A stretch of 64,000 nt of DNA. It comes from Candidatus Poribacteria bacterium. Its GTDB lineage: Bacteria > Poribacteria > WGA-4E > UBA9662. The stretch covers positions 1 through 64,000 of the forward strand of contig PAQF01000025.1 of assembly GCA_002709695.1 (NCBI GenBank), read 5' to 3'. The position numbers and the translations under genes were made by a program. The notes under the pieces were generated by a model. It saw only the letters and a program-made list of their open reading frames with translations, ran no database searches and was not told the origin of the DNA. This document shows positions 25,807 through 36,023 of the stretch, in pieces; position 1 is the stretch's first letter; each line of letters begins with the position of its first letter.

Positions 25807-27360
25807 TTAATCTTCGCTTTGCTCAACATTTATAGTGATAAACTCGGGGTTACCCGACTCATGTCGAACATAAAGTGTCACCTTAGATTCGTCCTTGAGT
25901 TGGTCTAACCGTCTCCGATAATCAGCTAAATTCTCTACTTTTTCCCAATCTATTTCCTGAATCAGGTCTCCTTCTCGAATACCAGCCTTCGAGGCTGCGG
26001 AGCGTGGCGTAACTTTTACTACAATCACGCCTGTTTGATCCTGATGACTGTAGCGTTTTGCGAGTTCTGAGGTCAAGTTTTGCACCTGAATTCCGGAGAA
26101 AACTTCTTGATCCGCATCCTCACCAGACGATGCGACACGATTACTTAAAGCCGTTATGGCTTCTTCAGTTCTTTTAGCAAGTTTAATTTTGAGATCTTTT
26201 TTCTTCCCCTGACGTATGACTTTTACTCCTACAGTGGAACCAATACCCGCTGCAGCAACTACATAACGGAGATGATCTCGATCTCGAATAGAAACACCGT
26301 CAAAGTCTAATACGACATCTCCATGCCTCATCCCACCTTTATCTGCGGGCGAATTCTTGCCAACCATCGTGATTAAAGCACCATGAGGTTTAGCAAACCC
26401 AAGTTTCTCCGCAAGATTGTGATCGACATCTTGAATCATTACCCCCAACCAACCACGCTCAACCTCTCCCTTTTCGATCAGTTGGGTCATCACCCTTTGA
26501 ACCAACTTACTTGGAATAGCAAATCCAATACCGATATTCCCATATGAAAAACCTCCACCGGTCGCAATGGCCGTGTTTATACCAACAAGCTGGCCACGAA
26601 TATTAATCAGCGCGCCACCACTATTACCACGATTAATTGACGCATCAGTCTGAATAAAATCTGCGTAACTAGCGATACGGATATCATCCGTGGAACGACC
26701 TTTGGCACTAACAATTCCCCTTGTCACTGTTTGATCAAGACCAAGTGGGCTTCCAATTGCAACTACCCATTCACCAACTTGAAGCCGGTCAGAATCACCA
26801 AACTCTAAACTGGATAGTTCTTCAGCATCAATCTTCAGTACTGCAAGATCAGTTCCTTGTGCTCCTGCGTCAGTACCAACAACTTCGGCATCAAACTGAC
26901 GGCCATCTGATAAAGTAACCGCAATATCATCAGCTTCTTGGATGACATGATTATTAGTCAAAATATAACCACTTGAACTCACAATCACACCCGACCCAAG
27001 ACCATTTGGCATGTCTCTATCGCCTTCATTCCGCCTATCCTCTTCGGAGTCATCTGGTTGACGACGTTCTGGGAATTCAGGAAAGAATCTGAAGAAATCT
27101 TCAAATCGATCGCGAGGTTGATTACGGGATTGATCCCCAACACGCCTCGAAGTCGAAATCTGCACAACTGCGGGTTTGGCAGAATTCACCAATCTAATAA
27201 AAGCATTATTAGCACGCTCCAGATACTGAAGATCGGCGTCATCTACCTGACCAACTGCAACTTGGGTTGATATTCTTGGATTATCCCAATTAACTGTTAT
27301 GCCTCCAAGGATAATAATAACAACAAGCAAAACAGTAATTGCAATTCTTTGAATTCTCAT
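25807..27360 (-). CDS. DegP/HtrA-family serine protease with two PDZ domains
   Basis: Periplasmic quality-control protease. The N-terminal hydrophobic segment (residues ~7-24) is a signal or membrane anchor. The trypsin-like triad is H138 (LTNNHVIQ), D171 (GTDLAVL) and S247 (NRGNSGGAL). Two PDZ domains follow, beginning about residue 300 (GWLGVMIQDV) and about 415 (GIQVQNLTSELAKRY). The linker before the protease is charged and arginine-rich. AAGGAGA lies seven bases before the ATG. A tandem repeat upstream may be regulatory. The length of 517 aa fits the family. Confidence 0.95.
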   Translation of the reverse strand: MRIQRIAITVLLVVIIILGGITVNWDNPRISTQVAVGQVDDADLQYLERANNAFIRLVNSAKPAVVQISTSRRVGDQSRNQPRDRFEDFFRFFPEFPERRQPDDSEEDRRNEGDRDMPNGLGSGVIVSSSGYILTNNHVIQEADDIAVTLSDGRQFDAEVVGTDAGAQGTDLAVLKIDAEELSSLEFGDSDRLQVGEWVVAIGSPLGLDQTVTRGIVSAKGRSTDDIRIASYADFIQTDASINRGNSGGALINIRGQLVGINTAIATGGGFSYGNIGIGFAIPSKLVQRVMTQLIEKGEVERGWLGVMIQDVDHNLAEKLGFAKPHGALITMVGKNSPADKGGMRHGDVVLDFDGVSIRDRDHLRYVVAAAGIGSTVGVKVIRQGKKKDLKIKLAKRTEEAITALSNRVASSGEDADQEVFSGIQVQNLTSELAKRYSHQDQTGVIVVKVTPRSAASKAGIREGDLIQEIDWEKVENLADYRRRLDQLKDESKVTLYVRHESGNPEFITINVEQSED

Positions 27361-27381
27361 TACTTGTCTCCTTAAATTATG

Positions 27382-27440
27382 GATTAAAACATAATTAGCA
27401 GATGACCAAACGATTAAAACACACTAGCAGGTGACCAAAA
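27382..27440. repeat. Two imperfect ~29-base tandem direct repeats upstream of htrA
   Basis: GATTAAAACATAATTAGCAG... (27382-27411) is followed at once by GATTAAAACACACTAGCAG... (27412-27440), each ending TGACCAAA. They lie 22-80 bases upstream of the htrA ATG, where a regulator of an envelope-stress gene could bind as tandem dimers. The regulatory role is inference. Confidence 0.55.
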
Positions 27441-27637
27441 ACTCTAGATTTCAAAAAAAAAGCAACATAAAACAGGCTTGCCCCTGTGCGTCTAACACAT
27501 CTTCGACGGTCATACTAGTCTATTGGACATATGCAGACAATTATTGTTCGGGAGTTTTTTCGCCTTGCATTAGCATTTAAAGCAAATAATACTGACCTAA
27601 AAATGGCATGAAAAACACTTAAAGGGATAATACCAAG

Positions 27638-28351
27638 TCAATTTCCGGAAACATCTAATTCTGTTTCATATGTTTGTTCCAACTGTCCGGATTCAACTAC
27701 CGTTCGCTGAATTGTCTGACCAATCAGGATATTGCTTGGTGCAACGAGTCCACCGGAGATCAGCATTTTCATTGCTGTTTCCGCTCTAAGGTTGATATCA
27801 TATAAAATTTCCGGATCGCAAAATAACATCACACCTGTCGTCGGATTTGGACTCGTAGGAACAAAGACAGTTGTCAATGGATGAGGATTATCAATTTCCT
27901 CAACTTCACCCGTAACAAAACCAATGATGCGAAAGGGAGAATCAGGTGCCTTAATTGCCACTGCCCGCTTGAACTTATTCGATTCTGATGGATGTAAAAT
28001 CATCTGCATAATCTGTTTTACCGGAGCATAGACTTCGCGAACTATTGGAATCTTACTTAAAAACTTTTCTGTCGCACCAACTAACTTACGACCAATAATA
28101 TTGGTAACAAGCAAACCAGTTAAATAAACAATCAGAATAGTAAGAACAAGGCCAAGAACCGTCTGAACAACAGTACCAAACAGGAAAGGGTATTTTGCTT
28201 CTGGAAAGTAGGCGTTGATCGTATTTGGCAACCAACCACCAATTTTGCGAAAAAGAAAACCTAAAACCAAAAAGGTAACACCAAGCGGTACTAAAGTCAG
28301 AATACCAGCAATTAGCGCACTCTTTAAATGGTTATCTATTGACTCCTTCAT
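27638..28351 (-). CDS. DUF502 family membrane protein
   Basis: A 237-aa protein with two N-terminal membrane segments (about 13-37 and 55-85) followed by a soluble domain containing VREVYAPVKQIMQMI, IGFVTGEV and VFVPTSPNPTTG, all typical of the DUF502 family. The family is found widely in bacteria and plant endomembranes and has no agreed function. It is downstream of htrA on the same strand after a 277-base gap that includes the htrA control region, so it is probably transcribed separately. It is divergent from the adenosyltransferase gene. Confidence 0.88.
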   Translation of the reverse strand: MKESIDNHLKSALIAGILTLVPLGVTFLVLGFLFRKIGGWLPNTINAYFPEAKYPFLFGTVVQTVLGLVLTILIVYLTGLLVTNIIGRKLVGATEKFLSKIPIVREVYAPVKQIMQMILHPSESNKFKRAVAIKAPDSPFRIIGFVTGEVEEIDNPHPLTTVFVPTSPNPTTGVMLFCDPEILYDINLRAETAMKMLISGGLVAPSNILIGQTIQRTVVESGQLEQTYETELDVSGN

Positions 28352-28465
28352 CTAATACTACCCAATCTACACCATATCAAACATGATTATTCAACAACAA
28401 ACAACAAATTTTATGATAGCACAATCTCTATTTGACGTCAATCATCTTATCCATCCCTGATACTA

Positions 28466-28494
28466 TTGACATCACAACTTGAATGTGGCAAAAT
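28466..28494 (+). promoter_or_regulatory. Candidate promoter giving a near-leaderless adenosyltransferase transcript
   Basis: Perfect TTGACA (28466-28471), a 17-base spacer and CAAAAT (28489-28494, four of six matches to TATAAT). The predicted start site falls at about 28501, the chosen ATG itself, and no ribosome-binding sequence is visible. Confidence 0.4.
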
Positions 28495-28500
28495 ACGACT

Positions 28501-29076
28501 ATGAGGATTTATACTAGGACAGGTGACGAAGGTGAAACCGGACTCTACGGTAACACTCGGCTCGATAAGGATTCTCAACGAATTAAAGCCATCGGCGATG
28601 TTGATGAATTAAATGCCTTTCTGGGGTATGCACACTCACTAATCTCAGACACGGACATTGCCAATCTATTGAATCAGATGCAAAGCGAGCTTTTCGATTT
28701 AGGTGCCGACTTGGCAGTACTCGAAACACACTACCAATCTGAAAGTTTAAGGATATCTAATGACTTGGTGATTGAGCAAGAACGTATGATTGACAACTTC
28801 CAACAAGAACTTGCCCCAATTACACACTTCATTTTACCTGGGGGCTCGACTAGCGCATCAGTCTTGCACTTAGCACGAACAGTTTGTCGTCGAGCAGAGC
28901 GAAGTGTTGTCAGCCTCAAAAAATCACACCCAATCAATCCAGAGATTTTACACTATCTTAACCGAATGTCAGACCTCCTATTCGTTTTGGCTCGAACAGT
29001 TAATCATCGTGCGGGTAAACCTGAAACACATTGGAAATCTCCCATCGAAAGAAAAAATCTTGCCTTTAAGACTTAA
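28501..29076 (+). CDS. Cob(I)alamin adenosyltransferase, PduO type
   Basis: Transfers the adenosyl group of ATP to cob(I)alamin to make coenzyme B12. The protein begins MRIYTRTGDEGETGLYG, the canonical PduO/MMAB N-terminus with the ATP-binding TRTGDxG motif, so I choose the ATG at 28501 over the track start at 28483. Helical-bundle motifs DVDELNAFLGYA, FILPGGSTSASVLHLART, CRRAERS and LNRMSDLLFVLAR follow. The length of 191 aa is normal. The 3' end overlaps the probable TTG start of an SDR gene, so the two may be coupled. Confidence 0.95.
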   Translation: MRIYTRTGDEGETGLYGNTRLDKDSQRIKAIGDVDELNAFLGYAHSLISDTDIANLLNQMQSELFDLGADLAVLETHYQSESLRISNDLVIEQERMIDNFQQELAPITHFILPGGSTSASVLHLARTVCRRAERSVVSLKKSHPINPEILHYLNRMSDLLFVLARTVNHRAGKPETHWKSPIERKNLAFKT

Positions 29077-29824
29077 AAATAAAGTTGCTATTATTACTGG
29101 TTCTGGCAGAGGAATCGGTAAAGCAATTGCACTTCGGTTTTCAGAAGAAGGGGCAAAAGTTATCGTTGACGATGTCAACCAAGAAACCGGTAATCAAACG
29201 ACTGACTTAATCCAATCGAAGGGACACACAGCTATCTTCACCCCTACAGATGTTACGGATTCCAATATGGTCGAAGACATGGTAACCAAGACAATTAAAA
29301 AATTCGGTAAGATCGACATCCTTGTCAATAATGCGATTTGTTCAACAAACGATGTGCTAACAAATAACTGGGACGCCAACCTAAATGTTATCTTGAAAGG
29401 GGCTCAACATTGCTCACAAGCTATCATTCCTGAGATGCAAAAGAATGGTGGAGGTAGCATTATAAATGTTGCATCAGTTAACGGATTAATCGGGTTACAA
29501 GGCATACACGCATATTCAGCATCCAAAGGAGCCATAATCTCGTTAACAAAATCCCTTGCTATCTCGCACGGCGCTGATAACATTCGAGTCAATTGTATCT
29601 GTCCAGGAACAATCCAAACTGAAGTATGGGAACCTATGATTGAACGTAACCCGAATATTTTGAATGATATTATCCCACACTACCCACTGCATCGCATTGG
29701 TACACCAATCGATATTGCAAACGCCGCTCTCTTCCTCGCCTCGGATGAATCGTCATTCGCCACTGGCGCGATTTTTACTATAGACGGAGGACTTACAGCA
29801 GGACTCCATAACTTCCCAATATAA
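29060..29824 (+). CDS. Short-chain dehydrogenase/reductase (SDR)
   Basis: NAD(P)-dependent classical SDR. The track extends back to 28904, inside the adenosyltransferase gene, but the domain starts only at LKNKVAIITGSGRGIGKA. A TTG at 29060 (then CCTTTAAGACTT) gives 254 aa, the normal family length, so I place the start there with moderate certainty. Motifs present: the cofactor loop TGSGRGIG, NNA (LVNNAIC), catalytic serine in VASVNG, YSASKGA for Tyr-xxx-Lys, and the PG region CICPGTIQTEV, ending ATGAIFTIDGGLTAG. It resembles 3-oxoacyl-ACP or glucose dehydrogenase-like reductases; the substrate is unknown. Confidence 0.88.
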   Translation: MPLRLKNKVAIITGSGRGIGKAIALRFSEEGAKVIVDDVNQETGNQTTDLIQSKGHTAIFTPTDVTDSNMVEDMVTKTIKKFGKIDILVNNAICSTNDVLTNNWDANLNVILKGAQHCSQAIIPEMQKNGGGSIINVASVNGLIGLQGIHAYSASKGAIISLTKSLAISHGADNIRVNCICPGTIQTEVWEPMIERNPNILNDIIPHYPLHRIGTPIDIANAALFLASDESSFATGAIFTIDGGLTAGLHNFPI

Positions 29825-29837
29825 AAGACTTTACCTG

Positions 29838-32800
29838 ATGCACAGATCCCTTGTCCATGTAACATTTTTCCTATTTGTTTTTCTGCCGATCTCCTTTGCC
29901 GCGGTTCAGGTTATTGAATCAGACCAATCCGGTGTTACAATCAATTTCGACCTACCTAGTCCTAAATTTTCGAAGATTCAACCTGAACAACGCAGTACAT
30001 ACGACCTCATTTCCTACATAGGTAGCAGTTTCACCTCAAAACCAGGTAACCCGCAGGTTCCTACCTCAAAACTGATGCTTGGTGTTCCACCTGAGACAGA
30101 ATTACGAGTAACAACACTTTGGAAAAAAACCCAAACACGTCAAGGGTTCCGAATCCTACCGACACCTTATAAAACACTTCGCAGTGAAGCAAACAATGGT
30201 TTTGAATCAAGTCAAGCAGAATGGCGCGAAGACGGTAGTGCTTATCAGAAACCAGATTCCCTTTACCCTCAACGCCCAGTAAAAATTGTATCTGACGGGT
30301 ATATCCGATCCCAACGCATCATTATACTTGAAATCCATCCAATCCAGTACATACCATCAAAACGTTCAATCCAAATTCATTCTCAGATAAGAATCCGAAT
30401 TCAATTTCAGAATCCCACGACATTTGCTAATACATACCATTCCACATCATATCACGAAGACAACAAACTTTTTGAGCTTAGACTTCAAGACCAATTACTT
30501 AATTATGAACAAGCTAAATCCTGGAGAATTCAAAGCAACAAAGCCTTAAGAGCACCAAGAATTCAGGACACACAACTCTCTCCTCGCCACAAAATCCTCC
30601 TAGAAAAAACAGGGATTTATCGTGTAACAAGTAAAAATCTTAAAAACAAATGGGGAATTGATTTAAGTGCTGAAGACCCACGAAATTTCCACCTAAGAAA
30701 CAACAACATGGAAATTCCTCTCTATATTCATGGTGAGGAGGATGGCCACTTTGGTCAAGATGATTACATCCAATTTTTAGGCCACAACGCACGCAATCGT
30801 TATACGCGTTGGAACGTCTATTGGCTAAGCATCGAGCCTAAGCGGGGCAAACGGATAGCAGAAATTGATGCAACTCCTGTCGACCCAACAGCAAAATCGG
30901 TACCATCCTTCCGGTCCAACATCTACTTTGAAGAAGATCACCTACACAGCAATTTGCAACATGTATTACCCGAAAATGTCTCCCAAGGAGACAAGCACGC
31001 TTGGTTTGCATCCATTGAAAGTTGGTTTTGGACCGGAATTAGGAACGGTGGTGATCTCAACCAAATGTACCTAGAATTCCCACTTTATGATCTAGCATCA
31101 AGTTTCAATCAACCAAAAATTCTAGTTAACCTACAAGGCGGAACACCCTTAGACCATGAAATTCTAGTATCAATCAATGATATTCGAATAGATCTAGCAG
31201 AATGGTCCAGTCAAGATACTCTAAGCATCAACAAAAACCTACGACTCTGGGACGATTTGAAAGACGCTAGCAAAGGAGAGTTGAATGCTATTTCCCTAGC
31301 ACGTATTGATTCAACAGTAGAAGACGACACAACTCGATACCCCTACCACGTTTACATTAATTCGTTTGAAATCGAATACACCAGATTACTGAAGGCAGTC
31401 AAAGATTACCTAATGTTCTCTTCACCCCAAAGCCAAGATTCACATGAAGTTCGAGTACGCCGCAAATTAAAATACACAATCCAGACTTTCCTTTCTCCAA
31501 AAATCGAGATCTTTGAGCATGATGGCAAACAATTAACAGCCAAAATGAAAAACCCACATATTCAGAAAATCATCCTCGACCGCCAAGAACAAAAACGTTT
31601 GTTACACATTGAAGAGGATTTACCAACCGAAATCGCCTACGACGCAACATTCCAGGCTCCCGACTCACATGACGCAAAATTTGTTGCAGTATCTTCAGTC
31701 GGAGTCCTAAGCCCCTATAACGTTGAGACAGTCCAGCCAAGCGATCTACGCTCTTCTACAAACATTGCGGACTATATAGTTATTGTGCACCCTGTTTACC
31801 TCGAATATGCACAAGAATTAGCAGCTTGGAGATCCACTACCAAAGGAGGTGGGCACCGCACAAAAGTCGTAGACGTCACTGAAATTTACAATGTATTTGG
31901 TGATGGCATAGCTACCCCAAAAGCAATCAAAGATTTTCTATCTTATGCCTATTATAACTGGCAATCTCCTGCCTTCTCGTATGTTGTATTATTTGGAGAT
32001 GGCACTTGGGACTTTCGAGGAATTGATAAAGAAACCTACCCAGAACCACCGGAAACAACCGGATATATTCCAACGCATTACATTTGGTCTCAATCCTTTG
32101 GCCAAACTTCGGTCGATCATTGGTACACAACAATCAGCGGAATTGACGAACTTCCAGATTTTTATATCGGTCGAATTAGCGTTGAGACGGACCTACACGC
32201 TCGAAGTATAATAGATAAAATCATCAATTATGAATCCAATCCTCCCAAAGGCGAATGGCAACGTAAAATTATTTCTATAGCAGACGATGAGGTCAGCAAT
32301 TCAGGTGATTTTATTTTCAAAAAGAGCCTCAAAGCAGTTGAAGAAAGCCACACCCTATTAGGTTACGAAACAACTCGAATTTTCCTAGAAGATGTGATCA
32401 AAAAAGTGAAGGCTAACCCATCAGGCTACAATAATGAGCTACCCCGCCGAGTTGCCAAAGACATGGTGATTGACGCATTAAGCGAAGGAGGTGTCATTGC
32501 CCAATATGCGGGACATGGAGGACGAATTGTCTGGACACATGAAGCAATCTTCGATAACAATTCCGTCGATCTGCTGGATGAAACCAATCACTTGCCGTTT
32601 ATGCTGGTTTTAAGTTGCTACAACGGCTATTTCGATGCTCCGGGAGAACCTAGCTTAGCTGAGAGATTGCTCCGTCGTAATAAAGGAGGAATCATCGGCA
32701 TGCTAAGTGCCTCAAGATTAACCTATGGGAGTGGAAACGATGCGCTGAACAGAATTATTTTCGACGCAATCTTCAAAAGGAACGTGCGTGAAATTGGCCC

Positions 32801-35800
32801 ACTCGCAATGGATTCTAAAGTTGAGCTGCTAACTACAGAAGGTACCGGACAAATCGACGTCATGATGGCATATACGCTCTTTGGAGACCCTGCAATGCGG
32901 CTAAACATGGCAGATTATGAAATCCGACCAACCATTGAAACGAGAACAGTCGCAACCGGACAAAACCTCAAAGTCAAATCCGGAACAATCATGCGAGTTA
33001 ATTACGATCCTCAACAAAAGAGAAAAATCTACACACCCGTTACAGATTTCAATGGCACATTACAACTTAAAGCCATATTTCCCGGAACCTATCAAACGGT
33101 ACAAATAAACCCAGAAGAAATCGACTGGGATGATTCTAAAGAAACCGAAATTGATCTTTATAAAGGCGATGTCATCATCGAACAGAAGATAACAATCCAA
33201 AACGGAAAATATCCTGCTACTATGCTGACTGTACCTGATGGTATACGCGAAGGACAAGCACATATCGAATGCTATGCTAGCAGCACAAATGCAACAGCAG
33301 TTGGCGGAGCTTCTTTCAGTGTTTTTTCACCCAAGATTCTCGACATTCAAGCCAAGTTAATCAATGACAAAAATTTCTCTGTTTCTGTTCAAGTCTCAGA
33401 TGAATTAAACAGTAAAGGGATCAAATCGGTCATTCTCGAATGGCGTGACCCATTGAAGTACCGTTGGCAAGAAGTAGCGATGGAACCAGATACCAACCGC
33501 AAAATGGGATGGTACATCGTTCCATCTACTCTAAAAGTCCCTGAAAGCGGTGAAGCGATTCGTTACCAAATTAGTGTATCCGACATTGATGGATACGAAG
33601 CCCTCTCAGACATCCTCGAATTTCGCCCATTTGTCTTGCCAAATCTAAAGTCAGTCAATGTTCAATCATCCTCAGAGAGTCTAATCTACTATGACTTCTC
33701 CAAATCGAAGAAAATCTGGGAATTGAATGCTGACATCGAACAAACCGAACCTTTTGAATTAGCGCAGGAGGTCGAAATTGCTTTTTATAGTAGCAACCCG
33801 GATCGTAATAAAGATGGCATCATTGATCCTGACATAGCAGAACTCGGTCGAGCATATATACCATCAACAGCTTGGCGAAAACGGCCAAAATCAGTTGAGG
33901 AATCCATGCCACGAGCCTTTAGAGAAAACCCACTTAATACCAACCTAATTGCTACAGCCAAAATCCAGCATGAATTTGCTTTTGGCCAATATGAAGCCTA
34001 CGTTTGCGTTGACCCAGACAACAAAATCAAAGAAATAAGCAAAGACGACAACATAGGATATGGGCAATTGACAATTGAAAGTACAATTATTGGCAATGTT
34101 GATAAACGGGTTTTTAGTCGAGATAATGTCCTCAACTTGCGGTTCCCAAAATCCAGTATAGCCCAACCCAACATCTTAACGGTAACCAAGATAAATGATG
34201 ATAAACAACTACCAAAAACAATCCAACAAGATAGCCTCAACGAAATTAAGCTAGCAAATCAAGGAAATGCTTATCACATAGTCTTGAATAATGGGCAGAA
34301 CACTCAATTGCTTCAACCTATCACAGCTGAGGTAAACTATGATGTAGAAGCAATAAAAGAGCAAATCCAGACAGATTTAGCCTTAGATGAAATACGACAA
34401 TTGAGCCCTGATCAAATTGAAGCAATTAATGCAGGACTCCAATTGCAGGCGGAAGAAATTGGTCTGTATATCTGGCGAGATGACTTGCAAAAATGGCTAA
34501 GACAACCCACAGAAACAATAAAAGCGGCAAATGGACAAGTTCAAATTAAGACTGCGGTATCAAACCTAAATACAAGCAACCAATCGGATAGAGTCATTTC
34601 TAGTGTCAAAGTTGACCAGAATGGAGTCAAAGTAGGAAGTTGGATTGTGATGTTCACCTCCCCAACAACCTATCGACTTATGGTTCGTGAAAACAATCAC
34701 CCCCTTGAAATAGTTGATCCCAACCGTTTTTTCAGCCAAGCCGATGTAGACACTAATTTCAAAGATGGGTTAGCCATCACATTCACTCCCGGGCAGAAAA
34801 AATTCCAATTTGGAGATGTTTTGACCTTTCAAGTACAAAAGTCAAATCTGCAAGAAGGTACAGCCACTCGATATCATGCGGTGTCATTTCAGTATAACAA
34901 CGATGGTTCAGGAATTTTGCAATATATCCAAACAGGTAGAAAAACCAATATGCCAGAGGATCAATGGATAATCCTTTTTCTAGATGCAGACACTTTCCAA
35001 ATAGAAGGCCAACGTACTGGCACTTTAGCTAAAAAAGGGGTAGTTGGCAAACCGTATTCTAATACGGATCTCGACTTGCACCTACAAATTAATGCAGGGG
35101 ACATCGAATTTTCTGCCGGTGATCGTTTTCGATTCGAGACACAGTCAATCGGAACAATACAAGCCGAATTATCCCAACTTGGCACGATTGCACTGATGCG
35201 GAGTGACGACACCATTTCACCAGATATTCAACTAACCATTTCCAAACAAAATTTCAGTGACGGTGATCCTGTCTCAAAAGAACCAATCATACAAGCAACA
35301 ATTTCCGATAATAACGGAGTTAATCCGGAATCTATTCAGCTGGAACTCAGTCACAATAGCCGAAATTTCGATACTATTTCAGAGAAAAATTACGACTTAA
35401 GTTATCGCCAAGGCACAAATCAAATCATATTAAATTACCCATCACCACAACTGGACCCGGGCGGGTACCAAGTTCGGCTGACAGCGAAAGATCTCGATGG
35501 AAATCAAGCAAATGCAAAAACTGAGTTTCAAGTTCTAAAAAACTTCCAGATGCTGAAGGTCATGAACTATCCTAATCCTTTCAAAAGAGACACAACTATC
35601 ACCTGTGAGCTGACAATGCCAGCAGATAAAATGACCGTACAAATCTATACTATTTCCGGACGGATGATCTGGCGAGAGGAAGTAAATGCAAATGCTGGTT
35701 TTGTAATGATACCATGGGAAGGGAGAGACTCAGATGGTAAGAAGGTCTCCAACGGAGTCTATTATTGCAAAATTAACAGCACAGTTGGAGAAAAAGTAGA

Positions 35801-35834
35801 AAGTGAAATTATCAAAATAATGAAATTAGAATGA
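29838..35834 (+). CDS. Giant C25 (gingipain/PorU-like) cysteine peptidase with T9SS sorting domain
   Basis: A 1998-aa exported protein. A signal peptide (hydrophobic residues ~8-22) precedes a PorU-like N-terminal region and a C25 peptidase domain from about residue 640 to 1000. The catalytic dyad can be read as H893 (YAGHGGRIVW) and C927 (LSCYNGYFDAPGE). Ig- or CARDB-like segments follow, then two related ~95-residue modules (around 1590-1680 and 1700-1775) and another Ig-like domain. The last ~90 residues (MNYPNPFKRDTTITCEL ... VPWEGRDSDGKKVSNGVYYCK-like) form a type A sorting domain of the type IX secretion system. It could be the PorU sortase or a secreted gingipain-like protease; the length exceeds typical PorU. 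No other T9SS gene is in the window. Confidence 0.9.
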   Translation: MHRSLVHVTFFLFVFLPISFAAVQVIESDQSGVTINFDLPSPKFSKIQPEQRSTYDLISYIGSSFTSKPGNPQVPTSKLMLGVPPETELRVTTLWKKTQTRQGFRILPTPYKTLRSEANNGFESSQAEWREDGSAYQKPDSLYPQRPVKIVSDGYIRSQRIIILEIHPIQYIPSKRSIQIHSQIRIRIQFQNPTTFANTYHSTSYHEDNKLFELRLQDQLLNYEQAKSWRIQSNKALRAPRIQDTQLSPRHKILLEKTGIYRVTSKNLKNKWGIDLSAEDPRNFHLRNNNMEIPLYIHGEEDGHFGQDDYIQFLGHNARNRYTRWNVYWLSIEPKRGKRIAEIDATPVDPTAKSVPSFRSNIYFEEDHLHSNLQHVLPENVSQGDKHAWFASIESWFWTGIRNGGDLNQMYLEFPLYDLASSFNQPKILVNLQGGTPLDHEILVSINDIRIDLAEWSSQDTLSINKNLRLWDDLKDASKGELNAISLARIDSTVEDDTTRYPYHVYINSFEIEYTRLLKAVKDYLMFSSPQSQDSHEVRVRRKLKYTIQTFLSPKIEIFEHDGKQLTAKMKNPHIQKIILDRQEQKRLLHIEEDLPTEIAYDATFQAPDSHDAKFVAVSSVGVLSPYNVETVQPSDLRSSTNIADYIVIVHPVYLEYAQELAAWRSTTKGGGHRTKVVDVTEIYNVFGDGIATPKAIKDFLSYAYYNWQSPAFSYVVLFGDGTWDFRGIDKETYPEPPETTGYIPTHYIWSQSFGQTSVDHWYTTISGIDELPDFYIGRISVETDLHARSIIDKIINYESNPPKGEWQRKIISIADDEVSNSGDFIFKKSLKAVEESHTLLGYETTRIFLEDVIKKVKANPSGYNNELPRRVAKDMVIDALSEGGVIAQYAGHGGRIVWTHEAIFDNNSVDLLDETNHLPFMLVLSCYNGYFDAPGEPSLAERLLRRNKGGIIGMLSASRLTYGSGNDALNRIIFDAIFKRNVREIGPLAMDSKVELLTTEGTGQIDVMMAYTLFGDPAMRLNMADYEIRPTIETRTVATGQNLKVKSGTIMRVNYDPQQKRKIYTPVTDFNGTLQLKAIFPGTYQTVQINPEEIDWDDSKETEIDLYKGDVIIEQKITIQNGKYPATMLTVPDGIREGQAHIECYASSTNATAVGGASFSVFSPKILDIQAKLINDKNFSVSVQVSDELNSKGIKSVILEWRDPLKYRWQEVAMEPDTNRKMGWYIVPSTLKVPESGEAIRYQISVSDIDGYEALSDILEFRPFVLPNLKSVNVQSSSESLIYYDFSKSKKIWELNADIEQTEPFELAQEVEIAFYSSNPDRNKDGIIDPDIAELGRAYIPSTAWRKRPKSVEESMPRAFRENPLNTNLIATAKIQHEFAFGQYEAYVCVDPDNKIKEISKDDNIGYGQLTIESTIIGNVDKRVFSRDNVLNLRFPKSSIAQPNILTVTKINDDKQLPKTIQQDSLNEIKLANQGNAYHIVLNNGQNTQLLQPITAEVNYDVEAIKEQIQTDLALDEIRQLSPDQIEAINAGLQLQAEEIGLYIWRDDLQKWLRQPTETIKAANGQVQIKTAVSNLNTSNQSDRVISSVKVDQNGVKVGSWIVMFTSPTTYRLMVRENNHPLEIVDPNRFFSQADVDTNFKDGLAITFTPGQKKFQFGDVLTFQVQKSNLQEGTATRYHAVSFQYNNDGSGILQYIQTGRKTNMPEDQWIILFLDADTFQIEGQRTGTLAKKGVVGKPYSNTDLDLHLQINAGDIEFSAGDRFRFETQSIGTIQAELSQLGTIALMRSDDTISPDIQLTISKQNFSDGDPVSKEPIIQATISDNNGVNPESIQLELSHNSRNFDTISEKNYDLSYRQGTNQIILNYPSPQLDPGGYQVRLTAKDLDGNQANAKTEFQVLKNFQMLKVMNYPNPFKRDTTITCELTMPADKMTVQIYTISGRMIWREEVNANAGFVMIPWEGRDSDGKKVSNGVYYCKINSTVGEKVESEIIKIMKLE

Positions 35835-35854
35835 TCATCCTCAGAGGCATTGCC

Positions 35855-35884
35855 TTCCCATTTTTCTTGTAAATCGAGTATAAT
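35855..35884 (+). promoter_or_regulatory. Weak candidate promoter of the cytochrome gene
   Basis: A perfect TATAAT (35879-35884) is preceded at 18 bases by TTCCCA (35855-35860), a poor -35 match. It lies about 140 bases upstream of the cytochrome start. Confidence 0.3.
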
Positions 35885-36023
35885 TGTTTTATCCTCTGTA
35901 GACTTTGTCACCACTAATTCTGACCAGCCCTAATCGCAACATCAAAATTTATTAGAACCTATCCTTTTAAACATAGAGATCCAAACCGCATGCAATTTTT
36001 AATCCGATCAATAATTTGAACTG

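Noticed and set aside
28904-29059. N-terminal 52-codon extension of the SDR ORF
   Set aside because: Overlaps the adenosyltransferase gene out of frame and has no SDR similarity; the domain begins after 29060.
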